NCBI RefSeq assembly: GCF_001612765.1
Contig: NZ_BDBB01000002.1
Location: 186,001-250,000 of the forward strand
DNA from: Nocardia arthritidis NBRC 100137
Lineage (GTDB): Bacteria; Actinomycetota; Actinomycetes; Mycobacteriales; Mycobacteriaceae
Direction of reading: 5' to 3'
Length of the DNA stretch: 64,000 bases
How positions within the stretch are numbered: the stretch's first letter is position 1; each line of letters starts with the position of its first letter. Positions 53,362 to 62,135 of this stretch are shown here, one piece after another. The notes beneath the pieces were generated by a model that searched no databases, was not told the DNA's origin, and worked only from the letters and a program-made list of their open reading frames with translations. A program made the translations under genes and the position numbers.

Positions 53362-54273
53362 ATGACCGCGTCCGTCGCACGCGAATCCACCGGCGCGCGA
53401 ACGCTGCCGCCCCGCCGCCCGATCGAACCGGGGACCCAGATGTGGGAGCAGACCGGTCTGGTCACCTTCTCCCTCACGGCGGGCTCGGCCTTCCTGCTCC
53501 AGACCATGGAGCCGACCATCTCCGCGGTGGTGGACGAGTACTCCACCTTCCGCACCGATCCGATGGGCCGCGCGATGCGCAGCCTGGCGTCGGTGATGAT
53601 GTGGGTCTACGGCGGCGAGGAAGCGCTCGCCGAGGCCGACCGCCTGCGCGAACTGCACGCGTCGCTGAACACCACCGACGCCAATGGCGTCCGGCACACC
53701 GCGCTGTCCAGCGCACCGTGGGCCTGGGTGCTGCACACCGGAACCTTCGCCTTCACCGAGAGCGCCAAGTACTTCGCCAAGCGACCGCTCACCGCGGCGG
53801 ACAAGGAGGCGTACTTCCAGGAGACGTTGCAGCTGCTGCGCAATTTCTCGGTGGCGCCCAAGGAGATCCCCGCGAACTACACCGAATTCGAGAAGTTCTT
53901 CGAAGACACCGTCGCCAACCACCTGGTCGCCACCGACACCGCGCGCGATTACCTGCGGGTCATCCGCTCCGTCGCTCCGCCGAAGCAGCTGCCGCGCGCG
54001 TTGCGTCCCGCGTGGAAGGCGGCGGTGGCGCCGATCGGCTGGCTCCAGTACTTCGTGACGGTCGGCACCACGCCCGAGGTCGCGCGGCGCAAGCTCGGAC
54101 TGACCTGGACCGCGGCCGACGAACGCAAGCTGCGCGTGCTCGGCTGGCTGATCGCGCGACTGGTTCCGCTGCTGCCGGAGCGCCTGCGCTACTTCCCGAT
54201 CGCCTACGAAGCACGCCGCCTGGAGCGCGACCGGCAGCGGCTGCGCAAGATGATCGACCTGCGCCCGATCTGA
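53362..54273 (+). CDS. Oxygenase MpaB family protein (DUF2236)
   Basis: A 303-residue protein of the DUF2236 / MpaB family, large in mycolic-acid actinobacteria. Characteristic segments are AVVDEYSTFRTDPMGRAMRSLASV, APWAWVLHTGTFAF and EFEKFFEDTVANHL, which carry the His and acidic residues of the family. Some members are proposed to bind heme or cleave latex-like polymers (Lcp), but no role is established for most. A Rho-independent-like hairpin follows the stop. Confidence 0.88.
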   Translation: MTASVARESTGARTLPPRRPIEPGTQMWEQTGLVTFSLTAGSAFLLQTMEPTISAVVDEYSTFRTDPMGRAMRSLASVMMWVYGGEEALAEADRLRELHASLNTTDANGVRHTALSSAPWAWVLHTGTFAFTESAKYFAKRPLTAADKEAYFQETLQLLRNFSVAPKEIPANYTEFEKFFEDTVANHLVATDTARDYLRVIRSVAPPKQLPRALRPAWKAAVAPIGWLQYFVTVGTTPEVARRKLGLTWTAADERKLRVLGWLIARLVPLLPERLRYFPIAYEARRLERDRQRLRKMIDLRPI

Positions 54274-54279
54274 CACGAT

Positions 54280-54300
54280 CCCGGAAAACCAGTTTCCGGG
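54280..54300 (+). terminator. Hairpin after MpaB-like gene
   Basis: CCCGGAAA and TTTCCGGG are perfect 8-bp arms with a 5-nt loop, 7 bp after the stop codon. It probably ends the MpaB-like transcript. Confidence 0.65.
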
Positions 54301-54850
54301 TGACCACCGCCGGTGGGGTGGGGCGATCCGATCCCATTCGCCGACACTGCCCGTACCCCGGTCGACCCTCGTCGACCGGGGTACGCGTGTCGGCGGCGCG
54401 AACTCGCAGCCGGTCTTTCGCGATGCGATGTAGCGGTCGAACCGCGCCGCCCTGACAGCGCCGAACGCGCGACGCATTCCTCAGCAGCGGAGCGCGACGC
54501 GGCGATGCGGCGCCCTGTGCACGGCGTCATTCCTCGTAAGACAACCTCTTCGAATACGCGGGTACTGGTGGCGTACTGTCCGGTGACGTCTTGCCGTACG
54601 CCCTCGTCGCACTACCGTGCAGTCCACTCCGATGCTCCGGCGGCCCGAGGCACTGCCAACGCTGCGCGATAACGGATTCGGGCCTGTGACCTGCGGTCGC
54701 CGTATGCGCGCACCCGCGACAGCACGGCGCGCCGTAACGCCTCGCGGCGCGCTGGTATACGTATCTCGTACGCTACGAAAGCGTTTCGGTTCACCGCGGC
54801 CGGACGGCCAGCACACTTATGCTCCACTTTGCACATCGAAAGGCGTTCCC
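54301..54850. other. Intergenic region with a long perfect hairpin
   Basis: No gene is supported over 550 bp. CGTACCCCGGTCGAC and its exact complement form a 15-bp stem with a 4-nt loop (54352-54385). It may be a second terminator or part of a small RNA. The last 100 bp before the arsenate-reductase gene hold short AT-richer boxes suitable for a promoter. Confidence 0.5.
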
Positions 54851-55264
54851 ATGTCCCACAAGCCCAGTGTGCTGTTCGTCTGCGAGCACAACGCGGGCCG
54901 CTCGCAGATGGCTGCCGGGTTCCTCACCGCCCTGGCGGGTGACCGGTTCGACGTGCGATCGGCGGGCAGCGCGCCGGCCGAGGCCCTGAACGCCACGGTG
55001 GTGGACGCCATGGCCGAGATCGGCATCGACATCTCCGGCCATGCTCCCAAGCCGCTCACGATGGACGCGATCGGCATCTCCGACGTGGTGGTGACCATGG
55101 GCGCGGGCGACGCGTGCCCGTTCTTCCCCGGCATCAGCTACCGCGACTGGATGCTGCCGGACCCCGCCGACCAGTCCCTCGATGTGGTGCGCACGATCCG
55201 CGACCATATCCGCATCCTGGTGGAGAACCTGATCGCCGAATTGGTCCCCGCGCCCGCGCGCTAG
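54851..55264 (+). CDS. Arsenate reductase / low-molecular-weight phosphatase family (ArsC)
   Basis: A 137-residue LMW-PTPase-fold protein. The active loop is CEHNAGRS (Cys11, Arg17), typical of actinobacterial thiol-linked arsenate reductases. The later region, MGAGDACPFFPG, normally reads MGCGDACP, so the first Cys is Ala85 while Cys89 remains. YRDWMLPDPADQ supplies the general-acid Asp. It reduces arsenate to arsenite, probably with mycothiol. No arsR, arsB or acr3 gene is adjacent. The ATG at 54851 is clearly preferred, after GAAAGG; the longer open frame upstream is not coding. Confidence 0.9.
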   Translation: MSHKPSVLFVCEHNAGRSQMAAGFLTALAGDRFDVRSAGSAPAEALNATVVDAMAEIGIDISGHAPKPLTMDAIGISDVVVTMGAGDACPFFPGISYRDWMLPDPADQSLDVVRTIRDHIRILVENLIAELVPAPAR

Positions 55265-55318
55265 GCGCTGTCCGATTCGTTCAAGACGCGCCCGCACGCC
55301 ACTGCCTACGCTGCGGGT

Positions 55319-55723
55319 ATGACACCACAACTCGACGTCATCGGCATCGTCGTCAGCGATATGGCCGCCTCGGTGGCCTTCTACCGCCGCCTCGGGCTCG
55401 CCTTCCCGGAGGGCTCCGAGCGGGAAGGGCACGCCGAGGCGGCGCTGCCCAACGGCATGCGGCTCACACTGGACACCGAAGCCGTCATCGAGTCGTTCCA
55501 CACCGGGTGGAAACCCCCGACCGGCGCGGGCCGTATCGGAATCGCTTTTCGCTGCGAAGATCCGACAGAAGTCGACGCCGTGTACGCCGAACTCGTGGAT
55601 GCCGGGTACCGCGGCGAGCTGAAACCGTGGGACGCGTTCTGGGGGCAGCGCTACGCGGTGGTGCAGGATCCGGATGGCAACGGCGTCGACCTGTACGCCG
55701 CTGTTCCGGCCATAAGCAGCTGA
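55319..55723 (+). CDS. VOC (glyoxalase/bleomycin resistance) family protein
   Basis: A 134-residue single-domain VOC protein. DVIGIVVSDMAASVAFYRRLGLAF and VVQDPDGNGVDLYAA are the two beta-alpha-beta-beta-beta modules with the metal-binding Glu region near the end. Such proteins bind metals and act as lyases, isomerases or resistance binding proteins. ATG 55319 lies 11 bases after TACGCT without a ribosome site, so translation is probably leaderless. Function is not specified further. Confidence 0.85.
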   Translation: MTPQLDVIGIVVSDMAASVAFYRRLGLAFPEGSEREGHAEAALPNGMRLTLDTEAVIESFHTGWKPPTGAGRIGIAFRCEDPTEVDAVYAELVDAGYRGELKPWDAFWGQRYAVVQDPDGNGVDLYAAVPAISS

Positions 55724-55849
55724 ACCACCTCCACCCTCACGGCGCGAGACGGACCCGAGCACGCTTCCCGACGAAATCCGCTGCGTACGCCATCTCGACC
55801 GGTCCATCCGCCCCGGGAACGGGACCAGCCCACGCGCACATCGACGCGG

Positions 55850-56554
55850 TCAAGGCTTGGCGAGCAGGCGCCTCAACGGAATTCCCGCCAGCGCGCGCAC
55901 CTCGCGGGACAGGTGCGCTTGGTCGGCGAATCCGGCCCGCATCGCGGTGTCGGCGAGCGGCACGCCGCTGCGTGCCGCTGCCAGCGCGCGTTGCAGACGT
56001 AACACCCTCGCAAGCATTTTCGGGCCGTAGCCGAAGGCGTCCAGGGAACGGCGGTGCAAGGTCCGTTCCTCCAGCCCGGCCGCGTCGGCGACCGCCGCCA
56101 CCGGCCATCCGGCGTCGAGCGCGCCGACCACCTTCCGCATGAGCGGATCGGCCGGTTCGGTCGCGGCCGCGCGCCGCTGCACGATGCGTTCCAGCGCTGC
56201 CGCCTGATCGTCGGCGGCCGCGATCCGATCGACCAGCGGCCGGACCACAGCCGATGGCCACAGTTGAGCCAATTCGACCCGCCGGTTCCGCAACTCGCGC
56301 GCCGGAACGCCCAGCAACGCGGGCGCGGTACCCGGAAAGAACCGGACCCCGACGTACCGATCACCCGCGATTCCACCGGGGTGGTGGGCGCGGGTGTCCG
56401 GCCCCGCGACGACCAACCGGCCGTCCATCCAGATCAGATCCATGCAGCCGTCGGGCAGCACCGGCAGCGCCGCGCCACCGCCGTGGACGGTCTTGATCCA
56501 CAGCACGGCGCCGTCGTACCACGATGGACGCTCGCGGTAGGCGACATCGTTCAT
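55850..56554 (-). CDS. AraC family transcriptional regulator (DUF6597-type)
   Basis: A 234-residue regulator. The N-terminal cupin-like half (LPDGCMDLIWMDGRLVVAGPDT) is the DUF6597 type, and the C-terminal AraC HTH pair covers about residues 145-230 (AAVADAAGLEERTLHRRSLDAFGYGPK and ADTAMRAGFADQAHLSREVRAL). GTCTCAAAA direct repeats lie 43-65 bp upstream, likely regulator sites. The target genes are not evident; both neighbours are regulators or an unrelated VOC gene. Confidence 0.9.
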   Translation of the reverse strand: MNDVAYRERPSWYDGAVLWIKTVHGGGAALPVLPDGCMDLIWMDGRLVVAGPDTRAHHPGGIAGDRYVGVRFFPGTAPALLGVPARELRNRRVELAQLWPSAVVRPLVDRIAAADDQAAALERIVQRRAAATEPADPLMRKVVGALDAGWPVAAVADAAGLEERTLHRRSLDAFGYGPKMLARVLRLQRALAAARSGVPLADTAMRAGFADQAHLSREVRALAGIPLRRLLAKP

Positions 56555-56596
56555 GACACCGACGCTACTCCGGACCTGCGACCGCGCGTAGGCGGC

Positions 56597-56619
56597 GTCT
56601 CAAAAATATCGTCTCAAAA
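56597..56619. repeat. GTCTCAAAA direct repeat upstream of AraC gene
   Basis: Two copies (56597-56605 and 56611-56619) at a 14-bp period in an AT-rich stretch between the AraC gene start and the end of the TetR gene. AraC proteins often bind tandem direct repeats, so this is a candidate autoregulatory site. Confidence 0.4.
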
Positions 56620-56626
56620 TAAGTCG

Positions 56627-57328
56627 CTATTTAAGATACCGGTAGAGGGTCGCACGGGAGACACCCAGCTCCCGTGCGATTTCGGCGACGCCGCGACCCT
56701 CCACGTCGTGCTGCCGCCGTGCGAACTCGACCTGCTGTGGAGTCAGCGCCACCGGCCTTCCCCTGGACACGGTTGCCGGAGGAGTCCGGTCCGTGGGCGC
56801 CAGCAACAGGCGCACCCCTTCCAGCACCTCCGTACGCAACTGGTCGACCGGAGCCTCGGCGTACAGCACCACCGGGTCACTGAGCCCCGCCACCGCCTGG
56901 GTGGCGCGAACACGCTCGGCGAAGCTGGCGTCCGGTCCCGCGACCAGGATGTTCGCCTGCATCATGACCTTGCTGAATCGCTCGAAGATGCTGCCGGGAG
57001 CGGCCAGCGCCAAATCGCGGACGTTGAGCCGCAACAGGTAGCGATGAGCGAGGAAGACGTCGAGCAACCCTTCGATCACCCGGCGGCGCGCCTCGCACGG
57101 ATCGGGATCGCCCGCCTCGGCGACGGTACGCTCCATCGCCGCGAGGAACGGCTCCGCCAAGCCCGCGAGGATGTCGTACTTGCTCGGGTAGTGGTAGAGC
57201 ACCCCCGCCTTGGAAATGCCCAGTTGCTCGGCGATCGCGCGCACCGAGGTGCGGTGATAACCATGCGTGCCGAACAGGTCCATGGCCACCTCGAGGATGC
57301 GCGCGCGGGTCGTCGTGTCGTCGCTCAC
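56627..57328 (-). CDS. TetR regulator fused to a resolvase-type C-terminal HTH
   Basis: A 233-residue protein with a normal TetR N-terminal HTH (about residues 27-46, TSVRAIAEQLGISKAGVLYHY) and ligand domain. It has an extra C-terminal segment of about 46 residues. That segment (RGRPVALTPQQVEFARRQHD, then GVAEIARELGVSRATLYRYLK) is the HTH_7 domain found at the end of Hin/Tn3-type resolvases. The protein thus carries two different DNA-binding motifs. Start is GTG 57328. Twin ACTGACC-N3-GGTCAGT operators lie directly upstream, shared with the divergent monooxygenase gene. Confidence 0.92.
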   Translation of the reverse strand: MSDDTTTRARILEVAMDLFGTHGYHRTSVRAIAEQLGISKAGVLYHYPSKYDILAGLAEPFLAAMERTVAEAGDPDPCEARRRVIEGLLDVFLAHRYLLRLNVRDLALAAPGSIFERFSKVMMQANILVAGPDASFAERVRATQAVAGLSDPVVLYAEAPVDQLRTEVLEGVRLLLAPTDRTPPATVSRGRPVALTPQQVEFARRQHDVEGRGVAEIARELGVSRATLYRYLK

Positions 57329-57345
57329 GCCTCGGATCCTACCCG

Positions 57346-57374
57346 TTGACTGACCGATGGTCAGTGCCTTACAT
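57346..57374 (+). promoter_or_regulatory. Promoter of FAD monooxygenase gene, overlapped by operator 1
   Basis: TTGACT (57346-57351) and TTACAT (57369-57374) with a 17-bp spacer. The spacer contains ACTGACC-gat-GGTCAGT (57349-57365), so repressor binding would block RNA polymerase directly. Confidence 0.65.
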
Positions 57375-57378
57375 TTCT

Positions 57379-57397
57379 GACTGACCAACGGTCAGTC
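57379..57397. promoter_or_regulatory. Operator 2, GACTGACC-N3-GGTCAGTC
   Basis: A perfect 8-bp dyad, 31 bp (about three turns) centre to centre from operator 1 and 18 bp upstream of the monooxygenase ATG. Twin sites on one helix face suggest cooperative binding by the adjacent TetR protein. Confidence 0.7.
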
Positions 57398-57415
57398 GAT
57401 ACCACGGAGGCACCC

Positions 57416-58582
57416 ATGGCGCACCAACCCCGCATTCTCATCTCCGGCGCGAGCATCGCCGGACCGACGCTCGCGTACTGGCTGGCGCGCAACGGCTTCC
57501 GGCCCACAGTGGTCGAGCGGAGCCCGGCACTGCGCCCGGGCGGCAACGGCGTCGACATCCGGGGGTCCTCGGTACGGCTCGCGGAGCGGATGGGCATACT
57601 GCCACGGTTGCGCGGGCTGGCCACCGACATCCGCGAGCTGACATTCGTCGACGCCACCGATCGCCGCGTCGCCGGGATGAGCACGCGCACCTTCAACGCC
57701 GACGGCGACATCGAGATCATGCGCGGCGACCTGGCCCAGGTGCTGTACGAGGCGACCGCCGACGACGTCGAGTTCGCGTTCGGCGATTCGATCGCCGCGA
57801 TCACCCAGCGCCCGGACGCCGTCGAGGTGACCTTCGACAGCGGCAAGCAGGCCGAGTTCGATCTGGTCATCGGCGCCGACGGATTGCATTCGCGAACCAG
57901 GAATCTCGCCGTCACACCGGAGTCGGACGCACTGCATCACCTCGGCATGTACTTCGCCACCGCCCGCGTCGACGCAGGTCTCGGACGCCCGCGCTCGGTG
58001 ACGCTCTACAACACGCCGGGAAAGGTGGCGGGCGTCTACCGATCGGGGGCGCACGACGGCGCCACGGCGTTCTTCGCCTTCCGGGAGACTCGCGTGCTCG
58101 ATGTCGACCACCGCGACGAGAACGCCCAGAAAGCCCTGCTGCGCGCGTATTTCGACGACCGAGCCTGGCAGGTGCCCGCGTTGCTCGATCAGGCCACGGC
58201 CGACGACGGCTTCTACTTCGACGCGGTGAGCCAGGTCCGCCTGCCGGCCTGGTCGAGCGGACGGGTCGCCCTGGTCGGTGACGCCGGGTACTGCGCGACC
58301 CTGCTGTCCGGCGCGGGCGCGGCACTGGCCATCGAAGGCGCACACCTGCTCGCGACGGAACTCGCCGCCGCGGGCGGCGACCACCGGATCGCCTTCCGCC
58401 GCTATGAACAAGCCCTGCGTCCCACGGTGCTGCGGGCACAGCGCTCGGTACGGGCGAGCAGTTCCATGCTGATACCGGCCACCGGCGGCCACATCTGGTT
58501 GCGCAACCAGCTGACCCGCCTGATGGTGCTACAGACCCTGGCGTCCCGCGTCTACCGGCCGGTCGCCGTGCGCGCCGACTGA
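57416..58582 (+). CDS. FAD-dependent aromatic-type monooxygenase
   Basis: A 388-residue class A flavoprotein monooxygenase (PHBH/TetX fold). ISGASIAGPTLAYWLARNGF is the GxGxxG-type motif, with Ser/Ala substitutions, VIGADGLHSRTR the DG motif and RVALVGDAGYCATLLSGAGA the GD motif. It hydroxylates an aromatic or polyketide-like compound using NAD(P)H and O2; drug inactivation is a possibility, as for TetX and Rox proteins. ATG 57416 follows ACGGAGG. It is controlled by a divergent TetR protein through twin operators, so the substrate is probably also the inducer. Confidence 0.92.
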   Translation: MAHQPRILISGASIAGPTLAYWLARNGFRPTVVERSPALRPGGNGVDIRGSSVRLAERMGILPRLRGLATDIRELTFVDATDRRVAGMSTRTFNADGDIEIMRGDLAQVLYEATADDVEFAFGDSIAAITQRPDAVEVTFDSGKQAEFDLVIGADGLHSRTRNLAVTPESDALHHLGMYFATARVDAGLGRPRSVTLYNTPGKVAGVYRSGAHDGATAFFAFRETRVLDVDHRDENAQKALLRAYFDDRAWQVPALLDQATADDGFYFDAVSQVRLPAWSSGRVALVGDAGYCATLLSGAGAALAIEGAHLLATELAAAGGDHRIAFRRYEQALRPTVLRAQRSVRASSSMLIPATGGHIWLRNQLTRLMVLQTLASRVYRPVAVRAD

Positions 58583-58599
58583 GCAGGTGGCCTGCGGGA

Positions 58600-59109
58600 T
58601 CAGCGCTGCGGCGCAGCGATCGGGACGATCACGCGCGGCACGACGCGCAGGTACGGCTCACGATGGTCCGCGGCGATCTTCGATTCCGGGTCCCGGCAAC
58701 CCACGGTGACGTCGCTGTTCGGCACCGAGGAGAACGTCCACACCGTCACCCACTCCGTCCCGCCGAACGTCTCGGTCTTCTTCGCGTCCGACGAGCGCAG
58801 ATCTTCATTCCGCCCGGAACTGTCGGTCACCGTGCAGCGAATGCCGTTGGCAGCCTGTCCCCAAGCGGCTGGCGCTCGAATATCGAGCACCACATCGGTG
58901 GGCACCGGAACTTTCTTCGATTCGCCCAGCAATATTCGGATACCGCCGTCCGCCACTTCCTCGTCGCGCACCCCGGTCGTCGTCGCCGGAGCGTTCGGGG
59001 CGGCGGCGGCACTCGTCGCGGTCGCCGCCTCACTCGCCGAGGTGTCGTCGGAACATCCGGACACAGCGGCAGCGACCAGCGCGGGAATCGCCATCCAGCT
59101 CAGTTTCAC
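58600..59109 (-). CDS. Putative lipoprotein, unknown function
   Basis: A 169-residue exported lipoprotein. The signal (KLSWMAIPALVAAAVSGC) ends in a lipobox VSGC. A low-complexity Ala/Thr/Ser linker follows, then a small beta-rich domain with two Cys (GIRCTVTDSSGR and VTVGCRDPES) that could form a disulfide. Start is GTG 59109, after AGAGG. No enzyme motif is recognised. It probably sits on the outer face of the membrane or cell wall. Confidence 0.75.
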   Translation of the reverse strand: MKLSWMAIPALVAAAVSGCSDDTSASEAATATSAAAAPNAPATTTGVRDEEVADGGIRILLGESKKVPVPTDVVLDIRAPAAWGQAANGIRCTVTDSSGRNEDLRSSDAKKTETFGGTEWVTVWTFSSVPNSDVTVGCRDPESKIAADHREPYLRVVPRVIVPIAAPQR

Positions 59110-59174
59110 AGTCGGACCTCTCGTCGCGCCCACTCATCAGGCGGTTGGTTCGGAGCAGCCAGGCACTGAGCATG

Positions 59175-59474
59175 TCAACGGAAAGGAGGAAAATCTCGGA
59201 TACACGCCGATAAATCGGCAATTGGGCCGCAATTGCCCGAAAGCGCCCCGCAGAGAAGGAAATAGGGTTGAATTGCAGATTCCTTGAGATGACCTCTGCC
59301 GACATTCGGGCAATCGGCTCGCAGTCCAAACGTCCGTGGGCTACCCGGCGCGCGGCACGGCATCACCATGTACGACTCGACCGTTTCCCACGACGGGCCG
59401 ACCCGCGACTCCACCGTGACCGTTCGCTCCCCCGGACCGATCACTTCGGCGACGAAGGAATAAACAAGATTCAT
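59175..59474 (-). CDS. Possible small hypothetical protein
   Basis: An open frame of 99 residues starting ATG 59474 (MNLVYSFVAEVIGPGERTVT). The first half has plausible codon bias and an alternating hydrophobic pattern; the second half does not resemble a folded protein. No ribosome site or family is recognised. It may be a remnant or not a gene. The rest of the 59110-59663 gap holds nothing clear. Confidence 0.25.
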   Translation of the reverse strand: MNLVYSFVAEVIGPGERTVTVESRVGPSWETVESYMVMPCRAPGSPRTFGLRADCPNVGRGHLKESAIQPYFLLCGALSGNCGPIADLSACIRDFPPFR

Positions 59475-59663
59475 CCGATGTTTGCCGTGCAGCGCCGTTG
59501 GTCTGTAACGCCTTGGTTCGTGCCGCCTACCGGCTGGTTTCGGAAAGGTGTTTCCCCTGGACCAAGGGGGCCGCATAGTGTGTTCGGTAGGCGATCATGT
59601 GGAGGGCCACCATGGCGAAGCTGTCGTGGGTAACGAAGCGCGAAGGCAGGGCGGAGTTCGGTC

Positions 59664-61058
59664 GTGCCTGACGGTCGGGGAACCTCCAGCTCGCGCGCCC
59701 TGCGCGCCACCACACTCGGCGGCTACCGGGCAGCCGCCTTCACCACCACCCCCGGAACGCGCGCCGCACTGATCACGGTGGCGCTGCTGATCGCGCTGAT
59801 CCTGGCCTATGAGTCCAACCTGACCGCGCAAGAGGGGGCCGACCACGGCTGGTTCGTCGGGCTCGCGCTGTCCGGGGTCTTCGTCGCACGCGGACTGCAC
59901 CTGCGCAGGCCGATCACGCTTCCGCACGTCACCGCCGCGGTCCTGGTGCTCGCCGTCGCGCATCTCGCCTACCGCGCCGAGCATGCCGATGCCGGATTCG
60001 TCCTGCTGGCCGCCACCGGTTTCGTCGTGGTGCTGCCGCGCGCCGGTAGACCGCAGCCCGGTGAGGTGTATCGAGTGGCCGAACTGATCGGCCGCACCGA
60101 GGGCGACCCGCTGGCTCCCTTCGCCCTGCACTCGTCCAAAGCCTATTTCTTCAACGCGTCCTCGACCGCCGCGATCGGCTATCGCACCCGCTTCGGCATC
60201 GCCGTCGTCGCGGGCGACCCGATCGGCGATCGCGCGGCATTCCCCGAACTGGTCGCGGCGTTCTCCGACTTCGCGGTCAACCATGGCTGGCGCGTCGCCG
60301 TGCTGGGCGCGAGCCCGGAACTGACCGAGCTGTGGCAGATGTGGGCACTGGCGCATCGCGGGCTGCGCGCGGTGCCGATCGGCCGCGACGTGGCGATCGA
60401 CGTGGACGAGTTCAACCTCGTCGGACGCAAGTTCCGCAATCTGCGCCAAGCCGTGAGCCGCACCAGGAATTTCGGTGTCACCACCGAGGTGGTGTACGAG
60501 TCCGCCCTCACCCCGGCGCGGCGCGAGGAGTTGCTGGCCATCGTCGACGAATGGCGCCGCGGCAGGCAGACTCGCGGCTTCTCGATGATCCTCGACCATC
60601 TGCTCGACGGGCGGAATCCGAACATGCTGGTGGTCATCGCCAACGACGCGGACGGCAGTCCCGTGGGCTTCCAGCGCTACGGCATTTCCGGGCGCGGACG
60701 GGAGCTGAGCCTGGACGTCCCGTGGCGGCGCAAGGACGCGCCAAACGGCCTCGACGAACGCATGATCGTCGACTTGGTCGACTACGCCGCGGCGCATGAC
60801 ATCCATCGGATCTCCCTGGCGTTCGCCCCGTTCCCGGAATTGTTCGCCGAAAAGGACAAATCGCGCACGGCCACCCTGTTCTATGTGCTGGCGCACCTGG
60901 CCGATCCGCTGATCCGGCTGGAATCGCTCTACCGCTTCCTGCGGAAGTTCCACGCGCTGTCCGATCAGCGCTACGTCCTGGTCCGCTGGCGGGACGTGGT
61001 GATCGCGGCCGCCGCCCTGCTCACCCTGGAGTTCGTCCCGCATCGCCGCGAGTTCTGA
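59664..61058 (+). CDS. DUF2156 (LPG-synthase C-terminal domain) membrane protein
   Basis: A 464-residue protein. The N-terminal part has about four membrane helices (residues 33-125) and the C-terminal 330 residues are the DUF2156 / LPG_synthase_C acyltransferase-like domain (FALHSSKAYFFNAS, GIAVVAGDPIGD, RKFRNLRQAVSRTRNFGV). Proteins with this domain use aminoacyl-tRNA to add lysine or alanine to phosphatidylglycerol, giving resistance to cationic peptides. The membrane part is shorter than in MprF and no LysS domain is fused. GTG 59664 follows GGCGGAG. The amino acid and lipid are uncertain. Confidence 0.85.
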   Translation: MPDGRGTSSSRALRATTLGGYRAAAFTTTPGTRAALITVALLIALILAYESNLTAQEGADHGWFVGLALSGVFVARGLHLRRPITLPHVTAAVLVLAVAHLAYRAEHADAGFVLLAATGFVVVLPRAGRPQPGEVYRVAELIGRTEGDPLAPFALHSSKAYFFNASSTAAIGYRTRFGIAVVAGDPIGDRAAFPELVAAFSDFAVNHGWRVAVLGASPELTELWQMWALAHRGLRAVPIGRDVAIDVDEFNLVGRKFRNLRQAVSRTRNFGVTTEVVYESALTPARREELLAIVDEWRRGRQTRGFSMILDHLLDGRNPNMLVVIANDADGSPVGFQRYGISGRGRELSLDVPWRRKDAPNGLDERMIVDLVDYAAAHDIHRISLAFAPFPELFAEKDKSRTATLFYVLAHLADPLIRLESLYRFLRKFHALSDQRYVLVRWRDVVIAAAALLTLEFVPHRREF

Positions 61059-61091
61059 GCGGCGGCGCACGACCATGTCCCGAGGAGCCGC

Positions 61092-62051
61092 GTGGAACTG
61101 ACCCACAGCGACGTGAAGGCCGCCGCCGAACGGGTGAGCGGACTGGTCAGGCCGGTGGCGGTGGCGCAGGCCGACCAGGCGGGCGAACTGTGGTTCGCAC
61201 TGGAGTTCCTCCAGCACACCGGGAGCTTCAAGGCCCGCGGCGCGCTCAACTTCTTGCTCGCGCATCGCGAGAACGGCACGCTCCCGCGGGTGGGCGTGAC
61301 GATCGCCTCGGGCGGCAACGCCGGACTCGCCTGTGCGTGGGCTGCCCGCAGTCAGGGGATTCCGGCCACGGTGTTCCTGCCGACCACCGCCCCGCGGGTC
61401 AAGGTGGACCGGCTCAACTCCTACGGCGCCGACGTCCATCTGGTGGGGACGCAATACGCCGACGCGCTCGCGGCCAGTCGCGAATTCGCCGACACCACCG
61501 GCGCCCTGCTCTCCCACGCCTACGACCACCCGCTCATCGCCGCAGGCGCGGGCACGCTGATGACGGAGATCCGCGAGCGGATCCCGGATCTCGGGGCCGT
61601 CGTGGTCGCCGTCGGCGGCGGTGGGCTGTTCTCGGGTGTGGCCACCTCCGCCGATCACTATGGTGTCCGAACCGTCGCCGTGGAGCCCGCCCGTTGCCGC
61701 GCACTGCATGCCGCGATCGCGGCCGGGAAGGTCGTCGACGTGGAGGTCGACTCGGTGGCCGCCGACTCGCTCGGTGCCCGGCGGGCCTCGGAACTGGCGC
61801 TGGCGGCCGCGCGACACTACGACGTGGCGTCGGTGCTCGTGGAGGACGCCGCGATCGTCGCAGCGCGCCACGAGCTGTGGGAGGAACGCCGCATCGCCGT
61901 CGAGCACGGTGCGGCGACCGCCTTGGCGGCGATCCTCGGCGACGAGCCCGCGTTCCGGCCTCGCCCGGGCCAACGCGTATGCGTGGTGCTGTGCGGAGCG
62001 AACACCGATCCGTCCGATCTGACCGGTTCGGACGGCCGCCACGCCGACTGA
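61092..62051 (+). CDS. PLP-dependent serine/threonine dehydratase family protein
   Basis: A 319-residue fold-type II PLP enzyme. The PLP-binding Lys47 is in TGSFKARGA, SGGNAGLACA holds the substrate carboxylate, and VAVGGGGLFSG binds the PLP phosphate. There is no C-terminal ACT regulatory domain, so it is the short catabolic type that deaminates Ser or Thr to pyruvate or 2-oxobutyrate; a racemase is another possibility. GTG 61092 follows GAGGAG. It lies 33 bp beyond the DUF2156 gene and is probably in the same transcript. Confidence 0.9.
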   Translation: MELTHSDVKAAAERVSGLVRPVAVAQADQAGELWFALEFLQHTGSFKARGALNFLLAHRENGTLPRVGVTIASGGNAGLACAWAARSQGIPATVFLPTTAPRVKVDRLNSYGADVHLVGTQYADALAASREFADTTGALLSHAYDHPLIAAGAGTLMTEIRERIPDLGAVVVAVGGGGLFSGVATSADHYGVRTVAVEPARCRALHAAIAAGKVVDVEVDSVAADSLGARRASELALAAARHYDVASVLVEDAAIVAARHELWEERRIAVEHGAATALAAILGDEPAFRPRPGQRVCVVLCGANTDPSDLTGSDGRHAD

Positions 62052-62135
62052 CGGCTCAGCGGCGTATTTCCGACGAATCGGACGACACGGGGTTAGGCTC
62101 CCGCTGTCCTCTGCGATCCCGACGGAAGGCACACC

